A DNA stretch of 26,837 nucleotides from a virus. Of the stretch, positions 8,575-16,207 are shown piece by piece. Both the position numbers and the translations under genes were made by a program. The stretch is from positions 1 to 26,837 of IMG/VR virus record IMGVR_UViG_3300022916_000683. One strand, given 5' to 3'. The notes under the pieces were generated by a model. That model had not been told where the DNA came from, did not search any database, and worked only from the letters and a program-made list of their open reading frames with translations. The stretch's first letter is position 1; every line of letters begins with the position of its first letter.

Positions 8575-9723
8575 CTATAAACCATTATTCACTATATTAC
8601 TAATAAACTTTATTTCTTCTTCAATTAATGATGGGTGATTCGGCACATAAAATCCACACTCATCAATAATAGAAACTTTTGGTAATTTAAGTTCACCAAA
8701 TTTTTTAACATAAAATGGTTGAGTTCCCATTGAACCACAAATCATGGGTCTAACCTCAATTTGATTTTCTTGTAAACTTTTAACTATCTCATCCCTATTT
8801 GGACTTATTATTGGATATGCAAAATTAGATGTTAAAGAACCAGGATATGATTTCGGTTTCCAATAATCATTTTTTATTAACTCCTGATAAAGATTGTAAT
8901 TATGTTTTCTCTTTTTACCCCAATCATCTAACTTATCAATTTGAGATAATCCAATATATGCCTGTAAATCTGTTGACCTCATATTGAACCCCGAATAATA
9001 AAATGTATACATAGCATCAAATTCAGAAACACCCCACTCCTTTTGTAATTTAACTTGAGTTTTCTCACTCAAATCTCTATCCCAACCATGACTTCGTATA
9101 GATAATAATAACTCATATAACTCAAAATCATCAGTTGAAATTATACCACCTTCAATTGTAGAAATATGATGTCCAAAAAATGTAGAGAAACTTGACATTC
9201 TTCCAAATGTTCCAAGTTTTTGTCCTTTGTATTCACATCCCATTGACTCACAGGTATCTTCTAAAAGAATAACATTATACTCATCACACAGATTAACTAT
9301 CTTATCCATATTGGGAACTAAACCTAAAACAGAAACGAACATTAAAACAGACGGCGATTCATCCTGAAATATCTTCTCTAAATGTTCTAAGTCTACTGAC
9401 AAATCTTCCATATTAGAATCACATAAAACTGGTTTTAATCCTAATTGAATTACGGGCGACAAATCTGTCGCCCAAGCAACTGATGGAATTACTATTTTAT
9501 TATTTTTTAAATATTCACCCTGTTGTAATACAGATAACATCAACAGATTTGCCGATGACCCAGAATTAACAAAAACAGAATATTTTCTACCCAACCACTC
9601 TGAATATTTTCTTTCAAAATCTAAAGTAACTGGTCCCTTTGTTAATCGTGGGTAAGTTTTTAACCACTCAACTAAGCTATCAATATCTTTATTATCAATT
9701 GTGTCTTTTACTAAAGTTATCAT
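8575..9723 (-). CDS. colD: DegT-family sugar 3-dehydratase with His in place of Lys (ColD-like)
   Basis: This 382-aa protein has the DegT/DnrJ/EryC1/StrS aminotransferase fold: VNSGSSANLLML at 52-63 (phosphate-binding), IPSVAWATDL at 79-88, LEDTCESMG at 154-162, then FFGHHISTIEGG at 182-193. In aminotransferases of this family a Lys that binds PLP stands at H185; here it is His. The HHISTIEGG pattern is that of ColD, GDP-4-keto-6-deoxymannose 3-dehydratase, where PMP and a His base remove the C3 hydroxyl. RfbH (CDP-sugar) also has His but is longer, carries Fe-S cysteines and acts on CDP-sugars. Gmd downstream and a fucose/colitose synthase overlapping by 29 bases point to a GDP-sugar substrate. 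The residue swap is seen directly; the colitose assignment is inferred from family and context. Confidence 0.85.
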   Translation of the reverse strand: MITLVKDTIDNKDIDSLVEWLKTYPRLTKGPVTLDFERKYSEWLGRKYSVFVNSGSSANLLMLSVLQQGEYLKNNKIVIPSVAWATDLSPVIQLGLKPVLCDSNMEDLSVDLEHLEKIFQDESPSVLMFVSVLGLVPNMDKIVNLCDEYNVILLEDTCESMGCEYKGQKLGTFGRMSSFSTFFGHHISTIEGGIISTDDFELYELLLSIRSHGWDRDLSEKTQVKLQKEWGVSEFDAMYTFYYSGFNMRSTDLQAYIGLSQIDKLDDWGKKRKHNYNLYQELIKNDYWKPKSYPGSLTSNFAYPIISPNRDEIVKSLQENQIEVRPMICGSMGTQPFYVKKFGELKLPKVSIIDECGFYVPNHPSLIEEEIKFISNIVNNGL

Positions 9724-10594
9724 AAACTCTTTTTATCCCATCTCCTAACGGTGTAAATTTAAATTCTTTCATAACTGAAATTAGTTTGGAAGAATCAACA
9801 TCTTTTCTATACTGACCATCTGGTTTTGTATCATCATAAATAATTTCTAAATCACCCTTACCACAAGATTCCATTCCTATCTTAGTTATTTCTTTTATTG
9901 AATGAACATAATCTGGTGCCACATTAAAATTATCAACTATATTATTATCAATCATATAAACTATAACTCTTGCCAAATCTTCAGCATGCATAAATTGTCT
10001 TAGTGGTTTTCCAGTTCCCCATACTTCTACTGTATCTTTTGACTCATAAATTTTCTTAATAAGTGCTGATACAAAATGACTGTGATGTTCTTCATATTTA
10101 TCATGTTCACCATACAAATTACAAGGAATTAAATAAGACCATTCCTTTCCATATTGTTTTACATAAGAATTTATTTGGGTTGCCATACATCTCTTTGACA
10201 TAGCGTAAGCAAAATTATCTTTAGGTGGTGGTCCATTAAACAGTTCACCTTCTTTCATTGGATATACACCTACTTTATCTGGATAAATACAGGTGCTCAA
10301 AATAGCAATAACTTTTCCTACTTTAAAGTCATTACAAACTTTTAAAACATTAGTATTCATTAAAATATTTTCTTCAAGATAATCAACAGGATATGTCATA
10401 TTATCCATTATACCACCAACTCTAGCGGCCAGATGTATAACAATATCTGGTTCATATTCATTCATCATATCTCTAACTTCATCTATTCTTGTCAAATTAT
10501 AATCTTTAGATGATATATAAACTGCGTGAGGTAAAATATCTTTAAGATGTCTACCAACTAATCCACTACCACCTGTAACTAATATATTATTCAT
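9695..10594 (-). CDS. GDP-L-fucose synthase / GDP-L-colitose synthase-like epimerase-reductase
   Basis: This 299-aa short-chain dehydrogenase is of the Fcl/WcaG type. The NADP loop GGSGLVG is at 8-14. The catalytic S100 and Y130/K134 are present, as are C102 and H173, which match by spacing the Cys109 and His179 acid/base pair that epimerises C3 and C5 in E. coli GDP-fucose synthase. It would turn the Gmd product into GDP-L-fucose or, acting on the 3-deoxy product of the overlapping ColD-like gene, into GDP-L-colitose, as ColC does. Sequence alone cannot separate these. Its codons for residues 12-57 are repeated exactly in a second, truncated gene at 11186-11464. The ATG follows directly after the upstream methyltransferase stop. 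Confidence 0.9.
   Translation of the reverse strand: MNNILVTGGSGLVGRHLKDILPHAVYISSKDYNLTRIDEVRDMMNEYEPDIVIHLAARVGGIMDNMTYPVDYLEENILMNTNVLKVCNDFKVGKVIAILSTCIYPDKVGVYPMKEGELFNGPPPKDNFAYAMSKRCMATQINSYVKQYGKEWSYLIPCNLYGEHDKYEEHHSHFVSALIKKIYESKDTVEVWGTGKPLRQFMHAEDLARVIVYMIDNNIVDNFNVAPDYVHSIKEITKIGMESCGKGDLEIIYDDTKPDGQYRKDVDSSKLISVMKEFKFTPLGDGIKRVYDNFSKRHN
10423..10558. repeat. 136-bp perfect direct repeat, copy 1 (inside fcl/colC-like gene)
   Basis: These 136 bases are identical, base for base, to 11281-11416. The copy encodes residues about 12-57 of the GDP-fucose/colitose synthase-like enzyme. Identity stops abruptly on both sides (C versus A before it, T versus G after it). The two copies are in the same orientation with 722 bases between them, spanning a methyltransferase gene. 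Confidence 0.97.
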
Positions 10595-11185
10595 TTATTT
10601 ACTATCTTTATTGATGATAACTAACTTGGTATTACGGTGGCATGTTACACATCTAGCTATAGGTATATTCTCTAATAATTTTTCAGCTGTATATTCAGTA
10701 TCTTCTATAACATAAGTTCCACCCTCCATTAAGAGTGGATAAAAATTATTAAAAGTTTCAACCTGAGCTTTATAAGAATGAGCTCCGTCATCTATAATTA
10801 TATGAAAATACGGTTCATCATTATCACCACGAGTCTTTATATCCAATGAACTACCTTGTATAACATCACATAAATTTCCATTTTTAAATGCTCCCATAGA
10901 TTCTAATTTAGGTTTCATTAAATCAAATTCAGTAATATTTATATCAATTCCATATATGTTCCCATTACTAAAATAATCCGACCACATAGCTAAAGACCTA
11001 CCTTGAAAAATACCTATTTCTAAAAAATTAATTTCATCATTTCTAATTTCATCAAATAATTTAATATATACATCAGTATATCCACACTCTGATGCATCAC
11101 CGCCAGTATTCTGTCCACCAGTTCCTCTATTAGTAGCAGAAACTTTACCACCGTATTTACTTGAAAATTCGTTTAAAATATTCAT
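10595..11185 (-). CDS. Class I SAM-dependent methyltransferase
   Basis: This 196-aa protein carries a SAM-binding motif I, LEIGIFQGRS (55-64), an acidic GIDI (79-82) for the SAM ribose and IIDDGAHS (130-137), the pattern of the Methyltransf_24 / cephalosporin hydroxylase-like group often found in O-antigen and antibiotic-sugar clusters. In that family the DDGAH loop can hold a metal. It sits between the two repeat copies, with stop and start codons abutting both neighbours (no gap). Sugar O-methylation is the likely role. Loss or gain of this gene by recombination between the flanking 136-bp repeats is possible. Confidence 0.78.
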   Translation of the reverse strand: MNILNEFSSKYGGKVSATNRGTGGQNTGGDASECGYTDVYIKLFDEIRNDEINFLEIGIFQGRSLAMWSDYFSNGNIYGIDINITEFDLMKPKLESMGAFKNGNLCDVIQGSSLDIKTRGDNDEPYFHIIIDDGAHSYKAQVETFNNFYPLLMEGGTYVIEDTEYTAEKLLENIPIARCVTCHRNTKLVIINKDSK

Positions 11186-11464
11186 CTATTTTCCACCTCT
11201 TATATCCTCAGCTTCATCTTGTGCTTCGTCTGCAAAACTTGAACCGTCAAATCTATAATCAACTTGTTTCATAGCACCTATAGCGGCCAGATGTATAACA
11301 ATATCTGGTTCATATTCATTCATCATATCTCTAACTTCATCTATTCTTGTCAAATTATAATCTTTAGATGATATATAAACTGCGTGAGGTAAAATATCTT
11401 TAAGATGTCTACCAACGAGCCCTGAGCCTCCGGCTGTGAGCACTTTCTTTCGATCAATAATCAT
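11186..11464 (-). pseudogene. Chimeric, truncated GDP-fucose synthase-like fragment
   Basis: The start is taken as the ATG at 11464, which overlaps the upstream stop as ATGA; the 92-residue frame ends in a TAG touching the next ATG. Residues about 7-22 read KVLTAGGSGLVGRHLK, an epimerase nucleotide loop. From the LVGRHL segment to HLAA the DNA is identical to the full fcl/colC-like gene downstream. The bases before the repeat encode a homologous N-terminus in quite different, more GC-rich codons, so that end comes from a divergent relative. After HLAA the frame switches to an unrelated tail (IGAMKQVDYRF ... IRGGK). The catalytic Ser, Tyr and Lys are absent, so it cannot be an active enzyme. 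It may be a recombination scar or an assembly artefact; the preserved coupling signals favour a real scar. Confidence 0.75.
11281..11416. repeat. 136-bp perfect direct repeat, copy 2 (inside chimeric fragment)
   Basis: This is the exact second copy of 10423-10558 in the same orientation. The flanks differ: on the high-coordinate side the sequence is GC-richer and encodes a divergent version of the same epimerase N-terminus; on the low-coordinate side an unrelated tail follows. Confidence 0.97.
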
Positions 11465-12147
11465 GAACCCTCCCCCGCAACCTTTTTCCATCCTCTAATT
11501 TTCCGATGATATATAAAACAATCACCAAGCACAAAACTTCTCCCCCCAGCTCTCCATATTCTTTTTTGTAATTCTTCCTCATTACCTCCCCACGGATAAT
11601 TTTTTTCATCAATTAAATTTCCATCTTCCATTCGATATCGGTTATAAAATTCACGAGTAAAGCCAAACAAAAACCCATTTACCATATTGGAAAAATTTCC
11701 TGTCAATTCAGTAATTTGGTGAGTGGGTGCATTATGCTTTTGACACCCACCTAATATTCCATTACTTACTGGACCATATATACTACAATCATTAAATTCA
11801 TGTGAATATATTTGGCCAATAAACAAATTTATAGTGTCATTTAATTCCACATCATCATTACTTACTATAATAACATCACACCCATCATTAACTGCAGAAA
11901 TTATTCCATCATTCCATGTACCACTTAACCCCCGCAAAAACTGATCTTCAACTCGTATTATCTCAACATAATCATAATCTAAGTTTGGTAATTTTTTCGA
12001 GCTTGCATTATCAAACACATATAATTTAAAAGAATCATTTATACATTTAGTAGATTCACTATACTTCTTAATATATACATCACCGTTTGGCCGATATTCA
12101 TCACTAAAATGTGCTGTAACTACAATTCCTATTTTTATATTTTTCAC
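11461..12147 (-). CDS. GT2-family glycosyltransferase
   Basis: This 228-aa GT-A protein opens with IGIVVTAHFS, has VFDNASS at 44-50 (the common nucleotide-binding DNxS of rhamnosyl- and related transferases) and VSNDDV at 95-100 as the DxD metal motif. A WGGNEEELQKR segment near 189-199 fits the 'ED' catalytic/acceptor region. It starts at a GTG at 12147 with AGGAT upstream, 12 bases after the previous stop. Transfer of a deoxy sugar or hexose to a glycan is likely; the donor could be the GDP-sugar made nearby, but nothing in the sequence proves that. The last codons, near the recombinant fragment, are richer in GC than the rest. Confidence 0.8.
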   Translation of the reverse strand: MKNIKIGIVVTAHFSDEYRPNGDVYIKKYSESTKCINDSFKLYVFDNASSKKLPNLDYDYVEIIRVEDQFLRGLSGTWNDGIISAVNDGCDVIIVSNDDVELNDTINLFIGQIYSHEFNDCSIYGPVSNGILGGCQKHNAPTHQITELTGNFSNMVNGFLFGFTREFYNRYRMEDGNLIDEKNYPWGGNEEELQKRIWRAGGRSFVLGDCFIYHRKIRGWKKVAGEGS

Positions 12148-12159
12148 TTTAAAAATATC

Positions 12160-13173
12160 CTAAATTATCACACCATTGAGATTTTTAAAAATATCATAAA
12201 TATGCAATACTAAATTTTTTAAATTATATGTTTCTTGATATTTTTTTCTCATATTTTGCACAAGTCTTTCTCTGATATTATCATAATCCGATAATACATA
12301 ATCGATTTTTTCTTCTAAATTAGACCAATCATAATTAACGGCAATATAAGTTTCATCATCATCGTATATAAAGGGTTCTGATGCGATATGACTCATGTCA
12401 GGTTTCATTAAAACCGAACCGAACATAGCAGATTCTAAATCTCTTGGTGCCATCTCACCATAACCAAGTGGTGCCATAATAATTTTTGAGTTAAACATTT
12501 TCTGATAATATTCTTCTGTTGGAATTCGTGCACCATTAATTAATTTAGCAACATTATACTTGTCACCTAAAATATCCATTAGATTTTTTCTATGTGGATC
12601 ATAGTAATCAGTTTGACATATATCATGCTCATAAACTGGTTCTTTTGTGGGATAACCAAACATACACGATACGTCATATGATTTTTTTTGGTTATAATCT
12701 AACCAATTTGGTTGTATCGTATGTAACCAATTACACCCAGATAGTTTCATCTTGGGTTTTAACTCATCGATATCGGGAACTAAATAATCACCATCACCCC
12801 AATAATATCTACCATTAACCCAACCTTGTTTATATAAATCAAAATCTTTCAAGTAAGTATTTTTTAAAAACAATTTAGCATTTGATTCACGAAATACATC
12901 AATAGTACCAATTAAAGTAGTAGAATCTTGACCATCAACTATAAAGTAATCACCAGTAATTTTAGATAAAAACTCTACTCCATTGTCTATAGATTCTCTT
13001 AATGGTTTCTTTTTATCTATGATACTAGCTTGCCCAACCCAAGCATAATCATAGGTATCGGAAGTGGTGAATTCTACCCCAACTTCTCTAAATATATCTT
13101 GAGCCATTAGAAAGGGACGAAAAGTAGTTTCATTTCTATGTTTTTCAGGTTCATATAATTTAATTTTAATCAT
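12160..13173 (-). CDS. GT-B glycosyltransferase (Glyco_trans_1_2/exostosin-like)
   Basis: This protein of 337 aa starts at the ATG at 13173 (a GTG three bases earlier is also in frame). The C-terminal half has YYQKMFNSKIIMAPLGYG followed by APRDLESAMFGSVLMKPD, about residues 227-262. This is the donor-binding segment of GT-B transferases of the exostosin and Glyco_trans_1_2 type, with the R/E pair that contacts the NDP-sugar. The N-terminal half is a weaker Rossmann-like domain with YAWVGQASI. The DNA at the 3' end is extremely AT-rich. The start overlaps the previous small gene by eight bases. Substrates are unknown. Confidence 0.75.
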   Translation of the reverse strand: MIKIKLYEPEKHRNETTFRPFLMAQDIFREVGVEFTTSDTYDYAWVGQASIIDKKKPLRESIDNGVEFLSKITGDYFIVDGQDSTTLIGTIDVFRESNAKLFLKNTYLKDFDLYKQGWVNGRYYWGDGDYLVPDIDELKPKMKLSGCNWLHTIQPNWLDYNQKKSYDVSCMFGYPTKEPVYEHDICQTDYYDPHRKNLMDILGDKYNVAKLINGARIPTEEYYQKMFNSKIIMAPLGYGEMAPRDLESAMFGSVLMKPDMSHIASEPFIYDDDETYIAVNYDWSNLEEKIDYVLSDYDNIRERLVQNMRKKYQETYNLKNLVLHIYDIFKNLNGVII

Positions 13174-13390
13174 CACTATGAAACGGCGTAAGTACTTTTG
13201 AATTTAAAGAAAAATTCTTTACTAAAAATTTCTTTACAACTATCCAACCTTGTCTTGGATATTTTGTGTAAATTTCCGCATTGCCTATCTTTATAGCTTC
13301 CTTAATAACTTCTTTAACTAATTCCGCGTGAATATCACTTCCACGTCCTTCATATGACAATTCTATTCCATTTTTATTTTTATATTTCAT
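13166..13390 (-). CDS. Small hypothetical protein, 74 aa
   Basis: I do not recognise this protein. It is 74 aa, basic, with a central helix-like HAELVKEVIKEAIKIG and no cysteines or membrane segment. The start ATG overlaps the upstream GT2 stop as ATGA and its end overlaps the next glycosyltransferase, so it is embedded in the operon and probably translated by coupling. It could be a small partner of one of the flanking glycosyltransferases. Confidence 0.6.
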   Translation of the reverse strand: MKYKNKNGIELSYEGRGSDIHAELVKEVIKEAIKIGNAEIYTKYPRQGWIVVKKFLVKNFSLNSKVLTPFHSDD

Positions 13391-14019
13391 CTCATAATCC
13401 CCGCGTATTTTTCATTTTGCTGTTCTTGTTTTTCAATCGTCTTATAATGTAATATACAAAAAGGTTTTTCCGTAGGTAAGTGTGAATAGGTCTGAAAACC
13501 AATTAACATCTCATGTACGGGTTTTTCCCATTTTATGTTTGGTCTATTACGAAATACTCGACCTTGCCAATCAGGAAAATTAACCCAACCATCATCATTA
13601 ACATTCCAATGCCAATATTTAGCATGTTGTTCAGTTAAACCATCTACTGTATTTATTCTTGGTAAGTAAATTAAATCAATTTCGTTCTCTTCAACAATAC
13701 TATGTATGTTTTTTATCAACCAAAGACTTATCATCTCATCAGCATCAAGGTTAAAACTATAATCTCCACTACACATACCTTTTAGATGATTCTTCTGTGA
13801 AGCAAAATCACCCAATAGATTTCGTTGTTCAAATACTATATCGTGTGCAGATACATAGAAATCTAATAATTGTTTTGTTTTTTTATCATCAGAATAATCA
13901 TCAAGTATTACAATCTCATCTTCAGGTTGTTTCCACTTGATTAAGAACTTTAGTAACTTCTCTAATGAATTCGTTTCGTTATGAGTTAATATGGAATAAC
14001 TAATCTTCACTAATGCCAA
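13387..14019 (-). CDS. GT2-family glycosyltransferase (KdtX/WaaE-like)
   Basis: This 210-aa GT-A enzyme begins with ISYSILTHNETNSLEKLL, the typical GT2 N-terminal strand and helix. It has IVILDDYSDD at 36-45, and FNLDADEMI at 89-97 with the DxD metal motif. HWNVNDDGWVNFPDWQGRVF and KWEKPVHEM later match the acceptor region of WaaE/KdtX-like beta-glucosyltransferases of LPS cores. The start is a TTG at 14019 overlapping the upstream gene; a GTG at 14010 is an alternative, and neither has a strong Shine-Dalgarno. It probably adds a hexose to a lipid- or protein-linked glycan on the cytoplasmic face. Confidence 0.85.
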   Translation of the reverse strand: MALVKISYSILTHNETNSLEKLLKFLIKWKQPEDEIVILDDYSDDKKTKQLLDFYVSAHDIVFEQRNLLGDFASQKNHLKGMCSGDYSFNLDADEMISLWLIKNIHSIVEENEIDLIYLPRINTVDGLTEQHAKYWHWNVNDDGWVNFPDWQGRVFRNRPNIKWEKPVHEMLIGFQTYSHLPTEKPFCILHYKTIEKQEQQNEKYAGIMR

Positions 14020-14470
14020 CCATGTTTAATTTAATATTCGTAACCTTTAGTGCTGTCAACTTAGTTGTTTTGTAACTACGATATGCTTGTTTAAATACAT
14101 TATCAGCACTAACGATATCTGAATAAAATCTTTTGGTAGTCATAGCAGAACGTTTCTTTGGGTTAGCTATTTGTATCCTAAAATACTCTTCCTTTAATGA
14201 TATTAGATTTTCCCTTTCATCCACTTCAGTTTTTTTCATATCAATAACTTTAAATAGTTTTTTCACCTTACTTGCATTAATATAATTAATATTCAAACCC
14301 TCTAGTAAGTTAGTTTCTTTATCACGATGTAAGAATAATAAAACAGGTCTTGGATCCTTAACACCTGATTCCGAATAATTAAACGTCACAATCATACCAG
14401 GTAATATCTTACCAATAGGTAATGTTTGTTCTGATAGAATTATCTTACGATTGTTGTATCTGGTCGCCAA
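14000..14470 (-). CDS. Conserved phage-type hypothetical protein, 156 aa
   Basis: Function unknown. The N-terminal part (IGKILPGMIVTFNYSES, then KDPRPVLLFLHRD, then LEGLNINYI, about residues 18-63) resembles small beta-rich proteins widespread in tailed phages with a 'Y..DP.PLvl ... GlNlhYl' pattern; I know no function for that group. The C-terminal half is basic and helical. The start is a TTG, supported by GGAG seven bases upstream; no ATG is available before residue 26. It overlaps both neighbours. Its place among glycosyltransferases suggests a virion or assembly gene interspersed in the operon. Confidence 0.65.
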   Translation of the reverse strand: MATRYNNRKIILSEQTLPIGKILPGMIVTFNYSESGVKDPRPVLLFLHRDKETNLLEGLNINYINASKVKKLFKVIDMKKTEVDERENLISLKEEYFRIQIANPKKRSAMTTKRFYSDIVSADNVFKQAYRSYKTTKLTALKVTNIKLNMVGISED

Positions 14471-14846
14471 GTGTTTTCTCCAATTTTTCTACCATTTTGT
14501 ACGCATCACTAAAATGCGGAACTAAGACTTCGGTTTCTGGATCAGTTTGAGCAAATAATCTCCACTTCAATACTTTCTTTTCCACCAACGGAACTACCAT
14601 GTAATTTTCAGTAGTAAAAACTGATGGTGCCCACCACCTATCACTTAAATTCCTACACACGTCTTTAAACTCTTGTGGAAATGGATTATCATCAATATGC
14701 GATTTCATTGCTCTATTTGAAGCAAAACCACAATGTAAACATTGCATATTCTGTTCATCATCACCAAGCAATACTAACGAATCATCAATATCAATATCAT
14801 CTAACAAACAACAGGGGCAAGTTACCCGCAAAGTCATGGGATTCAT
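14445..14846 (-). CDS. Zinc-ribbon hypothetical protein, about 133 aa
   Basis: The N-terminus has two cysteine pairs, CPCC near residues 9-12 and CLHC near 37-40, separated by an acidic stretch (DDIDIDDS). This is the layout of a zinc ribbon. The rest has DRWWAPSVF and a region KWRLFAQTDPETEVLVPHF. No enzymatic motif is visible. The ATG at 14846 overlaps the upstream stop (TGATG); a GTG three bases earlier is possible. It may bind nucleic acid or act as a transcription or assembly factor, but this is only inference from the ribbon. Confidence 0.62.
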   Translation of the reverse strand: MNPMTLRVTCPCCLLDDIDIDDSLVLLGDDEQNMQCLHCGFASNRAMKSHIDDNPFPQEFKDVCRNLSDRWWAPSVFTTENYMVVPLVEKKVLKWRLFAQTDPETEVLVPHFSDAYKMVEKLEKTLGDQIQQS

Positions 14847-16207
14847 CACGTTATCTTCTTTAATTTAGGTAGTTTTATCTTTGCTGGTTGACTTGGTGTG
14901 TCATTACCTATCTTTTTCAACTTAGGTAATTTCAAACTAACTGGTTGTGGTATGTGAGTTAAAACATTATCAAGTGTTTTATTAAATTTATTTGCCATAG
15001 CCTTTAATGAAAATTCTCGTCTATTTTTCTTACCTAATCGTTTTGCCTTCTTGGTTATTAATCCTTGTTTTTTATAAAACATTCTCAATTTTCTAACTAC
15101 ATCAGCTTCATTGACACTAAACCACTTTGATGGTTTAACAATAATTGGCTCCCATATCATAGAGTCTGGAACTTCAGTTAAACTACCATTAATCAGTAAT
15201 GATTCTGAATCACTTAGGAAATCCAAATGACCACTCCAATTAGAAGCGATGACCGGTAAGTCACAACACGTAGCCTCAGCCATTGGTCTACCATAACCCT
15301 CTCCATGTGTACAAGTTAAAAAGGCTTTTATCTTTGGGTTATTATATAATAAAGACATCTCTTCAATAGTCAAATCACCATGTATTAAATAAATATTTGG
15401 TACTTTATCAATTTGTGAAAATTCATCTTTAATTTGATTAATATTTTTAACAAGTTCAGCTTTATCCAAAACAGAAAAATTAGCACCACTTGTTTTCAAT
15501 ACTAATGCAGGTGATTTGGGTTTATTTGCAAATGCCTGTAAGAAACATTTAATCATCAATGGTATATTTTTCCTATCTTCTCCATACTTACCTTTACCCC
15601 ATTGACCTACATGAAGATAAGCCATATCTTCTTTAATTAAGTCATTTAATTCGTCTGTAAATTCTGATTTTAGTTCATGCCTATCCATTGGATAATATAC
15701 GGATGTATCAACGCCCTCAAACAATACTTCAATTGGTTTCTCTAACTTAATTTGAGCTACTTTTTGTTTTGAACCATCAGGTTTCTCTTCCATCTTATCG
15801 TAATTACATTTTTGAAATGTTTGTGCTGTAAAATTAGATGGTACTATATTCAAGTCCATTTTATTCATACCAGCCAAAAACTCAGGAGAAACTATATCAG
15901 TTTCAACTCCAGCCGTGATTCCAATATTGAATTTTGCCCCATTTGAGAATTCATTTGGTATTCTAATATCAATCAATACGTCAGGTTGTTCTTTAATGTT
16001 ATTCCCATCAATGAACGTACCCAAGAGTTTTTTATGCCGTGGAACTTCAGGATTTAAATGATTTCTTGGAGTACTACCCCATTTGACATCAATACATTTA
16101 ATATCTAAATCATCTCTATCCATTATGGAATAAAATATTGACCTTGCGTGATCTCCATAACCACTACGAGTATTGAATGGTGCAATCATTAAAACAAATT
16201 TCTTCAT
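14846..16207 (-). CDS. GT4-family glycosyltransferase with duplicated basic tail motif
   Basis: This 453-aa GT-B enzyme has APFNTRSGYGDHAR near residues 9-22 (acceptor-side loop), VPSNFTAQ near 122-129, and the donor-binding HGEGYGRPMAEA with E303 and E311 as the E-x7-E pair. VIASNWSGHLDF follows. GT4 enzymes retain anomeric configuration and use GDP- or UDP-sugars, so GDP-mannose is a plausible donor. The C-terminus, after the fold has ended, carries KLPKLKKI twice (residues 426-433 and 445-452), which is unusual. The start overlaps the upstream GT4 stop as ATGA. The two GT4 genes are adjacent but not close copies. Confidence 0.88.
   Translation of the reverse strand: MKKFVLMIAPFNTRSGYGDHARSIFYSIMDRDDLDIKCIDVKWGSTPRNHLNPEVPRHKKLLGTFIDGNNIKEQPDVLIDIRIPNEFSNGAKFNIGITAGVETDIVSPEFLAGMNKMDLNIVPSNFTAQTFQKCNYDKMEEKPDGSKQKVAQIKLEKPIEVLFEGVDTSVYYPMDRHELKSEFTDELNDLIKEDMAYLHVGQWGKGKYGEDRKNIPLMIKCFLQAFANKPKSPALVLKTSGANFSVLDKAELVKNINQIKDEFSQIDKVPNIYLIHGDLTIEEMSLLYNNPKIKAFLTCTHGEGYGRPMAEATCCDLPVIASNWSGHLDFLSDSESLLINGSLTEVPDSMIWEPIIVKPSKWFSVNEADVVRKLRMFYKKQGLITKKAKRLGKKNRREFSLKAMANKFNKTLDNVLTHIPQPVSLKLPKLKKIGNDTPSQPAKIKLPKLKKIT

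Noticed and set aside
8575-9723. Assignment as a GDP-perosamine synthase or other sugar aminotransferase
   Set aside because: The PLP-binding Lys expected before the EGG motif is His (H185), which is incompatible with normal transamination and typical of 3-dehydratases.
11186-11464. Functional second GDP-fucose synthase
   Set aside because: Only the nucleotide-binding N-terminus is present; the catalytic Ser, Tyr, Lys, Cys and His positions are all missing.
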